Positions 31,585 to 40,424 of a stretch of DNA of 41,141 bases are shown here, piece after piece. Numbering within the stretch: position 1 is the stretch's first letter; each line of letters opens with the position of its first letter. The stretch is from Bacteroidia bacterium. Lineage in GTDB: Bacteria; Bacteroidota; Bacteroidia; Bacteroidales; UBA932. Position numbers and translations under genes: made by a program. Where the stretch lies: the NCBI GenBank assembly GCA_030537315.1, contig JAUNNZ010000018.1:1-41141 (forward strand), given 5' to 3'. The notes beneath the pieces were generated by a model that did no database searches, was not told the DNA's origin, and worked only from the letters and a program-made list of their open reading frames with translations.

Positions 31585-32562
31585 TTATTGTGCCAGAATC
31601 GCGTTGCGGCCGGAGACCGTCAGGGTGGCGGGCGCCCCCTCGACCAAAGGCAGGTTCAAATCACCGTGTCCGGCCTGGAAGCCGAAGGCCACCGGGATAC
31701 CGAGGCCTGAGGTGTATGCAGAAAGCATCTCTTCTACGGATCCATAGGCGAATTCGGTTCCGCAGTCGGTGAATTCGCCGAATACGATTCCCTTGATATG
31801 CTTCATCTTCCCCTGGAGAGAAAGCATGTTGAACAGACGGTCGATGGCATGCATGCTCTCCTCTACTTCTTCGATGAAGAGGATGCAGTCACGGTCCGCG
31901 ATGCAGTCATAGTCCGAGCCCAGCAGCGTCATCATCGTGATCATATTGCCTCCCACGAGGACGCCTGACGCTTCGCCTTCTACATTATAGGGCGAAGCCT
32001 GGATTTCGTAGCACGGCCTCTTTCCCATCAGGACCTCCAGCATCTCCCGGTTGCCCTCTTCCTCCAGCCCTCCGGCAGCCAGACTGCTGGCCATATTGCC
32101 GTGGATGCTCATCACACCCGCCTTGACACAGGCAAGGTGAAGTGCAGTGACGTCGCTGTATCCGACTATCCATTTCGGATGCCTGCGGAGCTCGCGCAGG
32201 TCAAGTTCCTGCAGCATCTGGATTGCGCCATATCCGCCGCGTGCGCAGATGACCGCCTTGACGCTGTCATCCTTCAGTGCGCGCAGAAGGCCGTCCGCCC
32301 TTTGCGCGGGCGTGCCGGCATAATAGGACCTGTTGACGGTGTCCGATACGGGTGTCTGCAAATGGACATTCTCCATTACTACCGCTTCGAGTCCGAATTC
32401 CCGGAGGCAGTCGCAGGCCTTGCTGACGGTCGAGTCGGGCATCCAGTAGGACGTGGCGACGATGGCGACCCTGTCGCCTTTCTGAAGAGGCTGTGGCCTG
32501 ACGGCGCGCCCGCAGGAAGTCGCGGCGGCAACAGCCAGGATGAGGATGAGTTTATTTCGCAT
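31585..32562 (-). CDS. LD-carboxypeptidase (S66) lipoprotein
   Basis: Cuts the bond between L- and D-residues of muropeptide tetrapeptides in cell-wall recycling. The 325-residue product begins MRNKLILILAVAAATSC, a lipoprotein signal, so it is probably periplasmic and lipid-anchored. The S66 fold is seen in GDRVAIVATS near the start, ARGGYGA, the nucleophile motif GYSDVTAL (Ser), LFIEEV (Glu) and GFQAGH (His), giving the Ser-Glu-His triad. Its start overlaps the end of the symporter gene by 11 bases, so the two form an operon. Most characterised LdcA enzymes are cytosolic; the lipoprotein signal is a departure from them. Confidence 0.9.
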   Translation of the reverse strand: MRNKLILILAVAAATSCGRAVRPQPLQKGDRVAIVATSYWMPDSTVSKACDCLREFGLEAVVMENVHLQTPVSDTVNRSYYAGTPAQRADGLLRALKDDSVKAVICARGGYGAIQMLQELDLRELRRHPKWIVGYSDVTALHLACVKAGVMSIHGNMASSLAAGGLEEEGNREMLEVLMGKRPCYEIQASPYNVEGEASGVLVGGNMITMMTLLGSDYDCIADRDCILFIEEVEESMHAIDRLFNMLSLQGKMKHIKGIVFGEFTDCGTEFAYGSVEEMLSAYTSGLGIPVAFGFQAGHGDLNLPLVEGAPATLTVSGRNAILAQ

Positions 32563-33763
32563 TGTCTTTTGATTTCTTCTTGTCAACGATAGCTGCCGCA
32601 ACCACCGTGGACTGTGAGTTGACCAGGGTTGCCGGGATGTCGGCTATCGTGCCTATTATCATTATGATGCCTGCCATTTCCGGCCTGACGCCAAGGAGGG
32701 AGCATATCAGCAGTTCTCCCGTGACGCCGCCATTCGTCACGGCGCCGGAAACGAGGGCGGACAGGATCGCGGTGCCTATTATGCCTGCTGCGGGAAGAAG
32801 GCCGGCGGTCGTCTGCCCGCAAAGCGTCATCAGGAATACCACCTTTATGACGTCCAGCGCGACCGATCCGCCTTTCAGCAGGTTGGTCGCAAGCGGAACG
32901 ACGGATTGGGCGACGCTCCTGTCGATTCCCATCTTTTCAGCGGCCTCGATGTTCCCCGGCATTGCCACGGAACTGGAGGCGGTGGCGAGGCCGGTGACCG
33001 TAGGCGGAATGATGTGCGTGAAGAACGGTCTGACGCTCTCGCGTCCGCGGGCAAGTCGCACAATCAGAGGGAATATTATGAAAAGCAGTATGGCTGTGAG
33101 TACGCAGTAGATGATGAGGATCCGCAGGTATCCTTCGAGAAGACCGCTTCCGATCACTGCGATGGTGTCAGCGAAGTAGCAGCCGAGACCGAGTGGCGCG
33201 GCGTACATAAGCACTTTCATCGCCTTGATGACAACCTCGTTGCCGCTGTCGAAGAAACTGGCGGCACGCTCTCCCTTTTCGCCGGCACAGGCGGCTCCGA
33301 GGCCGATGAGGGCTGAGAAGATTATCAGCGGAAGAAGGTGGAACTTGGAGAAGAGCTGAGGGAAGTCCGAAACGGACAGGGCATCCGTCAGGGCATTGCC
33401 GCCGGCGGCGGATTCAGACTTGAGCTCGGCGCCCTGCCCGAGGGCGAAGTCGCCGAGAGGACTGACCATAAGTGTGCTGAGGTAAGAGACAATGCCGCAG
33501 CACAGCCAGATGACGGCGAATGACAGAAGCGTCCTGAGCAGCACGCTGCCTATCTGCTTCCGCGCCTTCATCCTGAAGAATGCCAGAGAGATGCTGAAGA
33601 ACACCATCGGCACGACAAGTGCGAACAGCAGGTTCAGGAAGATGTCGCCGACCGGTTTTACGAAATGGGCGGCGGATGGCCAGAGGGCTCCGACGGCGGC
33701 GCCGGCGATGACTCCCGCTATCATCGCAATGGTTCCTCTGTAGTTCTTCAGGACTCCGTTCAT
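32552..33763 (-). CDS. Dicarboxylate/amino acid:cation symporter (SDF family)
   Basis: A 403-residue inner-membrane carrier of the GltP/DctA family that couples uptake of acidic amino acids, dicarboxylates or Ser/Thr to Na+ or H+. It has eight or so hydrophobic segments, the family start GVIAGAAVGALWP, and the re-entrant-loop serine motif TASSSVAMPGNIEAAEKMG. The second signature reads PLATNLLKGGSVAL where acidic-substrate carriers have NMDG, so the substrate may differ from glutamate or aspartate. It is first in an operon with the LD-carboxypeptidase; a link to uptake of wall-derived amino acids is possible but unproven. Confidence 0.9.
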   Translation of the reverse strand: MNGVLKNYRGTIAMIAGVIAGAAVGALWPSAAHFVKPVGDIFLNLLFALVVPMVFFSISLAFFRMKARKQIGSVLLRTLLSFAVIWLCCGIVSYLSTLMVSPLGDFALGQGAELKSESAAGGNALTDALSVSDFPQLFSKFHLLPLIIFSALIGLGAACAGEKGERAASFFDSGNEVVIKAMKVLMYAAPLGLGCYFADTIAVIGSGLLEGYLRILIIYCVLTAILLFIIFPLIVRLARGRESVRPFFTHIIPPTVTGLATASSSVAMPGNIEAAEKMGIDRSVAQSVVPLATNLLKGGSVALDVIKVVFLMTLCGQTTAGLLPAAGIIGTAILSALVSGAVTNGGVTGELLICSLLGVRPEMAGIIMIIGTIADIPATLVNSQSTVVAAAIVDKKKSKDNAK

Positions 33764-33793
33764 TTTCAGCTTGATTTTATCAACTGCAATTTA

Positions 33794-33823
33794 TTGAATT
33801 TTTATCACAAATATGTACTTTTG
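33794..33823 (+). promoter_or_regulatory. Promoter of the DUF4954-lplA operon
   Basis: -33 TTG (33794-33796), an exactly 19-base spacer, -7 TACTTTTG (33816-33823), then 23 bases to the ATG. A leftward near-match, CAAATATG at 33808-33815 (CATATTTG on the - strand, one mismatch), directly abuts it and could serve the symporter gene. Confidence 0.8.
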
Positions 33824-33846
33824 TATAATTACATAGACCCACTTAT

Positions 33847-36054
33847 ATGGAAAAAGTAACCGTAATGACTCCGGACAAGCTGATTAACGGCTGGATCGAT
33901 CCGTCTTTCCTCCCTCCGGGAAAAGATAAATATTATATCCGGAACAAGCAGGTCCGTCAGCCCAAAGGCGGCTGGCGTCACCTCCGCGCCGACGAGATAG
34001 CCACCCTGGTGCGCTCCAACAATACCGCCGGCAATTGGGACAATATCTGGGTCACTGACGAATTCGACCCTCATTGCATAAAGAACAACAGCTTTATGGG
34101 TATGGTGCGCATAGGCCGCGTCAACGAGAACGGACTTCAGTTCCACGACCTGCGCCTGCCTATCGGCATCACGAACAGCACCATACACAGCTGCGACATC
34201 GGTGACGACTGCGCCATTCACGACGTGCACTATCTCAGCCACTACATCATCGGCAACCGCTGCATGCTCTTCAATATCCACGAGATGTCCGCCACCGACC
34301 ACTCGAAATTCGGCAACGGCGTCATCAAGGACGGCGAATCGGAGGACGTGCGCGTCAGGCTCAACATAATGAATGAGGCGGAGACCCGTCAGGTGTGTCC
34401 GTTTGACGGAATGATTACCGCTGACGCATATCTCTGGGCCAAATATATCGATGACAAGGGCCTTCAGGCCCGTCTGGCCGAAATCACCCAGAATTCGGTC
34501 GACTATCACCGCGGATATTACGGAACCGTGGGAGAAGGCTGCGTAATCAAGACTTCCGAGATCATCAAGGATGTAAAGGTCGGTCCGGCCTGTTACATCA
34601 AGGGTGCCAGCAAACTCAAGAACATAACCATCAACTCCAGCGAGAAGGAGCCGTCCCAGATCGGCGAGAACGTGATTCTCGTGAACGGCATAGTGGGCTA
34701 CGGCGCCCACATCTTCTACGGCGCCACCGCCATCAAGTTCGTGATCGGCAACAACTGCGCCCTGAAATACGGTGCCCGAGTCATAGACTCCATCCTGGGT
34801 GACAACAGCACCATCTCCTGCTGCGAGGTTCTCAACAACCTGATCTTCCCCGCCCACGAGCAGCATCACAACAACTCTTTCCTCATCGCCTCGCTGGTGA
34901 TGGGACAGAGCAATATGGCCGCGGGCGCGACAATCGGTTCCAACCACAACAGCCGCGGCGTTGACAATGAGATCGTCGCGGGACGCGGCTTCTGGCCGGG
35001 CCTGTGCGTATCGCTGAAACATTCAAGCCGTTTCGCCAGCTACTGTCTCCTCGCAAAGGGCGCATACCCGAACGAACTCAACATCAAGCTTCCGTTCAGT
35101 ATGATCATCAATGACGAGAAAGCCGGGGAACTGAAGATCATACCTGATTTCTGGTGGCTCTATAATATGTATGCGCTGTGCCGCAACAACTGGAAGTACC
35201 AGAACCGCGACAAGCGCATCTCCAAAATCCAGAACATAGAGTTTGACACATATGCTCCGGACAGTATGGAAGAGGTGATCCTTGCGCGCAAGCTTCTGGA
35301 AGTCTGGACAGCCAAGGCCTGGTACAGGAAGAACAATATCAGTTTCGAGAAACTCAACGACAAGCAGCTTCGCGCCAAGGGTGCAGAACTGCTTGAGGGC
35401 GACAGCTCCATCGTCGACGAACTCGAGGTGTTCGGAGAGGATCTGGAGAAAGGCAAGCGCCCTGTCCGCATCCTCAAGGTCTACAAGGCTTACCACGGCT
35501 ATGGCGATATGCTTATCCATTATGCAATGGACAACGTGCTCCGCTATCTCGCCGCACATCCGAACGAAGGCCTGAGTGATATCTCGGCCCAGTTCAAGAC
35601 ACGCCGCCACCGCGAATGGATGAACCTGGGCGGCCAGCTCATGGCCACCACAGATGTTGACCGCCTCCGCACCGACATACGCGAGGGCCGCCTGAACAGC
35701 TGGAAGGAAATCCACAAGCGCTACAACGATATCTGGAAACGCTATCCTCACGACAAGCTCGGCCACGCCTATCTGTCTCTCGGCTATATGATGCGCAACT
35801 GCGATATCACGGCCGACGAATGGCGTAAGGCGATCAACGCCGAGATCCGCAACCAGGAGTTCATGTGCGAGCAGGTCTATCTGTCACGCAAGAAGGACTA
35901 TGACAACATCTACCGTAAGGCGACCTACCGCAACGGAGAAGAGATGCGCGCCGCTCTCGGTACCATTGAGGACAACAGCTTCGTCCAGCAGACGAAGGCC
36001 CGTACTGCAGAGACCATCAAGACCCTGAAGGCGCTTCTCGATACGCTCAAATAA
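33847..36054 (+). CDS. DUF4954 family protein (left-handed beta-helix repeats)
   Basis: A 735-residue cytosolic-looking protein of the DUF4954 family, widespread in Bacteroidota and of unknown function. The middle part (about residues 75-420) is full of hexapeptide-type repeats (IGDDCAIHDVHYLS, VGEGCVIKTSEIIKDV, IGENVILVNGIVG, LGDNSTISCCEVLNN), the signature of a left-handed parallel beta-helix as in sugar-nucleotide acyl- and nucleotidyltransferases. A helical C-terminal domain of about 250 residues follows. No nucleotide-binding motif is obvious. It sits upstream of lplA, whose ATG overlaps its TAA by one base, so the two are coupled; what joins their functions is unclear. Confidence 0.85.
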   Translation: MEKVTVMTPDKLINGWIDPSFLPPGKDKYYIRNKQVRQPKGGWRHLRADEIATLVRSNNTAGNWDNIWVTDEFDPHCIKNNSFMGMVRIGRVNENGLQFHDLRLPIGITNSTIHSCDIGDDCAIHDVHYLSHYIIGNRCMLFNIHEMSATDHSKFGNGVIKDGESEDVRVRLNIMNEAETRQVCPFDGMITADAYLWAKYIDDKGLQARLAEITQNSVDYHRGYYGTVGEGCVIKTSEIIKDVKVGPACYIKGASKLKNITINSSEKEPSQIGENVILVNGIVGYGAHIFYGATAIKFVIGNNCALKYGARVIDSILGDNSTISCCEVLNNLIFPAHEQHHNNSFLIASLVMGQSNMAAGATIGSNHNSRGVDNEIVAGRGFWPGLCVSLKHSSRFASYCLLAKGAYPNELNIKLPFSMIINDEKAGELKIIPDFWWLYNMYALCRNNWKYQNRDKRISKIQNIEFDTYAPDSMEEVILARKLLEVWTAKAWYRKNNISFEKLNDKQLRAKGAELLEGDSSIVDELEVFGEDLEKGKRPVRILKVYKAYHGYGDMLIHYAMDNVLRYLAAHPNEGLSDISAQFKTRRHREWMNLGGQLMATTDVDRLRTDIREGRLNSWKEIHKRYNDIWKRYPHDKLGHAYLSLGYMMRNCDITADEWRKAINAEIRNQEFMCEQVYLSRKKDYDNIYRKATYRNGEEMRAALGTIEDNSFVQQTKARTAETIKTLKALLDTLK

Positions 36055-36800
36055 TGAAGTTTGTCAGAAATACCAGCACTGACCCGTGCTACAATATGTC
36101 GTTCGACGAATACTGCCTTGAGCAGGTGTCGCCGGGCGACACTTTTTTCTGCCTCTGGAGGGATCGCCCGTCGGTGATAATCGGCCTGAACCAGAATGCC
36201 GCGGCTGAGGTCAACCTGTCATATCTGAGGTCAAAGGGTATAGTTCTCGCCCGCCGCGCGACAGGCGGCGGCGCCGTGTACCACGATCTCCAGAACCTGA
36301 ACTACTCCATATTCCGCCCGCTGTCCTCTTCGTCTTCCGAAAACGGAGCCGACGCCGTCAAGGTGATAGTGGACGCGCTGCGCAAGTTCGGCGTACCCGC
36401 CGAACAGGGTGGCCGCAACGACATTTATGTCGACGGCCACAAGGTGTCGGGCTTCGCCCGCCGCGTCTTCAAGGACCGCGAGCTGGTCCACGGCACGCTT
36501 ATGTTTGACGTCGACATAGAGACGCTTACACACGCCCTTGATGTCGATGGAAGCAAGCTTCACCGCAAGGGCGTGGCTTCCGTCCGCAGCCGCGTCACCA
36601 ACCTCAAGGACTATCTGCCCCAGTTCTCTTCTCTCGACGCCTTTCAGGACGCTCTTCAGGAATACCTGCAGGCCGGCGATACCGAGATTCCTCTCTCCGA
36701 TGAACAGAAAAATGCTGTCCAAGCTCTCTCGGACAGCAAATATTCAACTTCATATTGGATCCTGAACCGTGTTCAGGATGACGGATCAGACGCTCTGTAG
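36054..36800 (+). CDS. lplA: Lipoate--protein ligase, C-terminally truncated
   Basis: Activates lipoate with ATP and attaches it to lysines of lipoyl domains. The 248-residue product has the catalytic core in full: SVIIGLNQNAAAEVN, the lipoyl-AMP-binding RRATGGGAVYHD (residues 68-79), GRNDIYVDGHKVSG with the likely catalytic Lys130, and HGTLMFD. The normal end of the core, a KYxTxxW segment, begins at residue 229 but then changes into ILNRVQDDGSDAL, encoded by a palindromic repeat, and stops. Longer LplA proteins carry an accessory C-terminal domain that is missing here. The 3' end overlaps the convergent lpdA gene by 15 bases. Confidence 0.88.
   Translation: MKFVRNTSTDPCYNMSFDEYCLEQVSPGDTFFCLWRDRPSVIIGLNQNAAAEVNLSYLRSKGIVLARRATGGGAVYHDLQNLNYSIFRPLSSSSSENGADAVKVIVDALRKFGVPAEQGGRNDIYVDGHKVSGFARRVFKDRELVHGTLMFDVDIETLTHALDVDGSKLHRKGVASVRSRVTNLKDYLPQFSSLDAFQDALQEYLQAGDTEIPLSDEQKNAVQALSDSKYSTSYWILNRVQDDGSDAL
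36759..36779 (+). repeat. REP-like palindrome inside the lplA 3' end
   Basis: ATCCTGAAC and GTTCAGGAT form a perfect 9-base inverted repeat around CGT, continuing into GACGGATCAG. This sequence type is a widespread dispersed bacterial palindrome, often translated as ILNxVQDD. It supplies the last codons of lplA. Confidence 0.7.
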
Positions 36801-38126
36801 GGTCTCCTTGATTATCTCAGATACGGTAGGGTGCGGAAAGACGACCTTTCTGAGCTGCTCTACGGTCATCCCCGACTCTATCGCGATGCAGCCGGACTGG
36901 ATGATTTCGCTGCACGGAGTGCCGAGCATATGCAGGCCGACGACCTTGCCTGACTCCTTGTCGTAGATGATCTTGCAGAGGCCGGTTATGTCTTCGTTTT
37001 CCGCAACGAATCTGCCCGAGTAGGCCATCGGGAGTTTCATTACTCCGCAACCTTCAGCCTGATCTTCGGTGAGGCCGACGCCGGCGACCTCCGGGGAGGT
37101 GTACACGACACCGGGGATGGCGGCATAGCTCATCCTCTCGTCTTTGCCGAGGATGTTGGCGACGGCGACTTCAGCCTCGCGGCTGGCGGTGTGGGCGAGA
37201 AGGGAGAAGCCGGTGACGTCGCCTGCGGCGTACACGCCCGGGACGTTGGTGCGCATATGGTCATCCACCTTGATGCCGCGGTCAGTTTCGACGCCTATGT
37301 TCTCGAGCCCGAAGCCACTGACGTTGGCGCGTCGGCCGACGCTCACGAGAATCTTCGTGCCGGCTGCGCGTTCCGTTTCGCCTTCGGGGGTTTCATAGAT
37401 GACTTCGTTGGCGTCGATGCCGGTGACCTTGCAGCCGAGCTTGAAGGTGACGCCTTTCTTGGTGTAGATGGCCTGGAGCATGGCGCTGATCTCGCCGTCG
37501 AGGTTGCCGAGGATCTTCGGGAGCATCTCGATTACGGTGACCCTGGTGCCGAGGCTGTTGAAGAAACTGGCGAATTCCATCCCTATGACGCCGCCGCCGA
37601 TGATGACGAGGCTTTCAGGGAGTTCCTCGAGTGCAAGGATCTCGCGGTTGGTCAAGATGGCGTCTGATTCGGCAAGGCCGGGGATCGGTGGCACGGCCGC
37701 TGATGAGCCTGTGCAGATGAGCAGCTTGGCTGCGGTGTACGACTGCCCGTCGCAGGTGATTTCAAATCCCTCCGCGGAGCGCTTCCCGATGTTGGCAGAG
37801 CCTTTGATTACCTCTACGGCCGCGCCTTTCATCTTGGCCTTGACACCGCCGACGAGGCGGCGCACGACGCGCGTCTTGCGCTCCATCATCTTGCTGAAGT
37901 CAAAGGTCACGGCCTCGGCATTCACGCCGAAGGCCTTGCCGTGCTGCGCGTGGTCATATGTCTTTGCGCAGCAGAGGAGCGCTTTGGTAGGGATGCAGCC
38001 TTCGTTCAGGCATACGCCTCCGAGTTCGTTTTTCTCGAAAAGGATGACTTTGAGGCCGGCGGCGCCGGCTCTTTCAGCCGCGACGTAGCCGCCGGGGCCA
38101 CCGCCTATGATAGCAAGATCGTACAT
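36786..38126 (-). CDS. lpdA: Dihydrolipoyl dehydrogenase
   Basis: E3 flavoprotein that reoxidises dihydrolipoamide in 2-oxoacid dehydrogenase complexes or the glycine cleavage system, passing electrons to NAD+. The 446-residue protein has the FAD-binding IIGGGPGGYVAAERAG, the redox-active disulfide GGVCLNEGCIPTK (Cys39 and Cys44), a second dinucleotide motif IIGGGVIGMEFASFFNSLG, VYAAGDVTG and the C-terminal His-Glu pair VFPHPTVSEII. It lies 6 bases after the GH20 gene, at the end of a leftward run. No E1 or E2 gene lies nearby, but a lipoate ligase is its convergent neighbour. Confidence 0.95.
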   Translation of the reverse strand: MYDLAIIGGGPGGYVAAERAGAAGLKVILFEKNELGGVCLNEGCIPTKALLCCAKTYDHAQHGKAFGVNAEAVTFDFSKMMERKTRVVRRLVGGVKAKMKGAAVEVIKGSANIGKRSAEGFEITCDGQSYTAAKLLICTGSSAAVPPIPGLAESDAILTNREILALEELPESLVIIGGGVIGMEFASFFNSLGTRVTVIEMLPKILGNLDGEISAMLQAIYTKKGVTFKLGCKVTGIDANEVIYETPEGETERAAGTKILVSVGRRANVSGFGLENIGVETDRGIKVDDHMRTNVPGVYAAGDVTGFSLLAHTASREAEVAVANILGKDERMSYAAIPGVVYTSPEVAGVGLTEDQAEGCGVMKLPMAYSGRFVAENEDITGLCKIIYDKESGKVVGLHMLGTPCSEIIQSGCIAIESGMTVEQLRKVVFPHPTVSEIIKETLQSV

Positions 38127-38132
38127 ATTGTC

Positions 38133-39800
38133 TTATTTGATGTTGTCGCCGTTGATGCCGACGAGGTGTTTCGCGTAAGTATAACCGGCAAAGTCGAGCG
38201 CCTTGAATCCGTGGCCGGTCACGGCCTGGACAAATCTTCCGTAGTCCTTGTTCTCAGGTGTACACCATTGCACTTCGCTGAGCGCCAGGAGGCGTGGGAG
38301 AAGCATGTATTCGAGATGTTCTTCGGTCTTGATGTATTCAGTCCAGAGATTGGCCTGTACTCCGAGAATATGGCTCTGGTTCTCAGGGGAGATGCCTTCC
38401 ATCGGATCGAAGGAGTAGACCTTCTCTACGCTCACAAAACCGCCTATGCAGAGCGGCTCGTGCTCCGCGTCCTCGGACTGGCAGTAGTCAAAATAGAAAT
38501 GTGACGTAGGGGTCATGATTGCGTCAAATCCTTTCGCCGCCGCATCCTGGCCGCCGCTCTGGCCGCGCCACGACATGACCGTGGCGCCTGGGGCGAGCTC
38601 GCCTTCGAGGATTTCGTCCCAGCCGATTATTTTCTTGCCCTTTGTGGCAAGGAAGTCCTGGACGCGTTTGGTCACATAGTTCTGGAGGTATTGCTCCGCC
38701 GAGTACCTGTCATCGCCCTTGATGCCAAGTTCCCTGATCTTTGCCTGGCAGAGTTCGCACTTCTCCCATTCTGTCTTCGGGCATTCATCTCCGCCGATGT
38801 GGATGTACTCGCCCGGGAAGAGCGCGGCCACTTCCGTGAGCACATTCTCAATGAAGGTGAATGTGCTTTCCTTGCCGACGCAGAGTACCTGCTCGCTGAC
38901 GCCCCACTTGGTCCAGGCCTCGTACGGGCCGCCTGTGCAGCCGAGCCATGGGTAGGCGGACATTGCGGCAAGCATATGCCCCGGAAGTTCGATTTCCGGG
39001 ATGACGGTGATGCCGCGGGCCGCGGCGTAGCCGACGACCTCCAGGATCTCTTCCTGGCTGTAGAATCCGCCGTAGCGGATGTTGTCGCTGCTGCTGAAGT
39101 CGTGACCGATCATGGTGCCGCTGCGGTAGCAGGCGATCTGGCTGAGGAGAGGGTATCTCTTGATCTCGATGCGCCAGCCCTGGTCATCCGTAAGGTGCCA
39201 GTGGAAGCGGTTGAGCTTGTAGATGGCCATTACGTCAAGATACTTCTTTATCTCGTCGAGGGTCCAGAAATGGCGGCTGCAGTCGAGGTGCATTCCGCGA
39301 TATCCGAAACGGGGGCCGTCCTCGATGATGCAGCACGGCAGGGTCCACCTGACGTCTTCATTGAAAACATTGCCGTAGATTTCGGTAGGAAGCAGCTGCT
39401 TCATTGTCTCGATGGCGTATATGAAACCGTTCAGGTCGCCTGCCTTGATTATGGCGGCCTTGCTGCTGATGTTTATGGAGTAGTGCTCCGGCTCCAGGCT
39501 TGTGTCCTTCAGGAAAATGATGCCCTTGCCGTTGCCGCTTTCGACAGATTCCTTCAGGCCGATAGGCGTGGAGACATAACTCGTCTTGCCGGAACCGATG
39601 GACAGGCTGTTGGAGAAGCGGCTGATGGCGTCGACCACTCCTCCCGGGACGGAAGGGTCGCATTTGATGCTCGCTCCTCCGGCGCGGAACGTTCCCTTGA
39701 GCACCTCCACTTTCTGCGGAGCGGGGATGATGTCTTTGATTTCTCCTGCAAAAGAGGTGAGAGGCAGCAGGATTGCGATTGTTGCGAGCAGTTTTTTCAT
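38133..39800 (-). CDS. GH20 beta-N-acetylhexosaminidase
   Basis: Releases terminal N-acetylglucosamine or N-acetylgalactosamine from glycans by substrate-assisted catalysis. The 555-residue exported protein has a signal peptide (1-18, ending TSFA), an N-terminal GH20b-like domain (about 25-150, IIPAPQKVEVLKGTF) and the catalytic TIM barrel with GYRGMHLDCSRHFW, FHWHLTDDQGWRIE, PEIELPGH and the catalytic Asp-Glu pair in HIGGDECPKTEW (about residues 334-345). In Bacteroidales such enzymes work on host mucin or N-glycans or on dietary chitin-like sugars; none of these can be chosen here. It lies between a chromate-transporter pair (27-base gap) and lpdA (6-base gap). Confidence 0.93.
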   Translation of the reverse strand: MKKLLATIAILLPLTSFAGEIKDIIPAPQKVEVLKGTFRAGGASIKCDPSVPGGVVDAISRFSNSLSIGSGKTSYVSTPIGLKESVESGNGKGIIFLKDTSLEPEHYSINISSKAAIIKAGDLNGFIYAIETMKQLLPTEIYGNVFNEDVRWTLPCCIIEDGPRFGYRGMHLDCSRHFWTLDEIKKYLDVMAIYKLNRFHWHLTDDQGWRIEIKRYPLLSQIACYRSGTMIGHDFSSSDNIRYGGFYSQEEILEVVGYAAARGITVIPEIELPGHMLAAMSAYPWLGCTGGPYEAWTKWGVSEQVLCVGKESTFTFIENVLTEVAALFPGEYIHIGGDECPKTEWEKCELCQAKIRELGIKGDDRYSAEQYLQNYVTKRVQDFLATKGKKIIGWDEILEGELAPGATVMSWRGQSGGQDAAAKGFDAIMTPTSHFYFDYCQSEDAEHEPLCIGGFVSVEKVYSFDPMEGISPENQSHILGVQANLWTEYIKTEEHLEYMLLPRLLALSEVQWCTPENKDYGRFVQAVTGHGFKALDFAGYTYAKHLVGINGDNIK

Positions 39801-39827
39801 ATCCTATCGTTTCGTCCGTGAAGATAA

Positions 39828-40424
39828 TCAATAAATCAATATGCCGAGGACGGCGGCGCCGAAAATCACCTTGAGCGCGCCGGCTTTCTTCCAGAAGGAC
39901 AGCAGGAACGCCGCTCCGAAAATGGCCCAGCTTTTCCAGTCAGGGAAGTTGTCATGAATGATGCCCGCCTCGAGGCCGGATCCGCCGAAGCGGATGTAGA
40001 ACATCAGTGCGATGGCGGCCGCGCCGATAAGGCCGGCCACGGCCGGACGCAGCGCGGACATCACTCCGCTGAAGACGGGCGACTTGCGGAAGGTGTCATA
40101 GATCTTGACTATCGCAAGCATTATGATGAAGCTTGGCAGAACCACTGCCAGCGAGGCCGTGAGCGAGCCCAGTCCGGCGACAAGTTCGCCGGCGCCGGCC
40201 TGCTTCAGCACTTCGTATCCCACGTAGGTGGAGCAGTTGAGGCCGACGGGCCCCGGTGTCATCTGCGATATGGCCACGATGTCTGTGAACACGCTTTCGG
40301 AAATCCATCCCTTGGCCACCACAACCTCGCTCTGGACGACGCCGATCACGGCATATCCGCCGCCGAAGGTGAACATTCCGATGAGGAAGAAAGTCCAGAA
40401 GAGCTGAAGGAAAATGCTGATCAT
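39828..40424 (-). CDS. chrA: Chromate transporter family protein (second half-subunit)
   Basis: A 198-residue inner-membrane protein of the short-chain CHR family, whose members work in pairs. It shows FGGGYAVIGVVQSEVV near the N-terminus, SQMTPGPVGLNCSTYVGYEV, and six or so hydrophobic segments. Only the ATG at 40424 gives a CHR sequence; the upstream part of the same open frame is a shadow of the first chrA gene. It overlaps that gene by 4 bases. Chromate or sulfate export is the family annotation; the natural substrate in gut Bacteroidales is not established. Confidence 0.9.
   Translation of the reverse strand: MISIFLQLFWTFFLIGMFTFGGGYAVIGVVQSEVVVAKGWISESVFTDIVAISQMTPGPVGLNCSTYVGYEVLKQAGAGELVAGLGSLTASLAVVLPSFIIMLAIVKIYDTFRKSPVFSGVMSALRPAVAGLIGAAAIALMFYIRFGGSGLEAGIIHDNFPDWKSWAIFGAAFLLSFWKKAGALKVIFGAAVLGILIY

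Noticed and set aside
33829-35022. 397-codon open frame opposite the DUF4954 gene
   Set aside because: Antisense to a hexapeptide-repeat gene; repeated Asp/Val/His codons are the mirror of the sense repeats.
38691-39821. 376-codon open frame opposite the GH20 gene
   Set aside because: It is antisense to a clearly conserved enzyme and reflects GC-rich codon use; its residue composition is unlike a folded protein.
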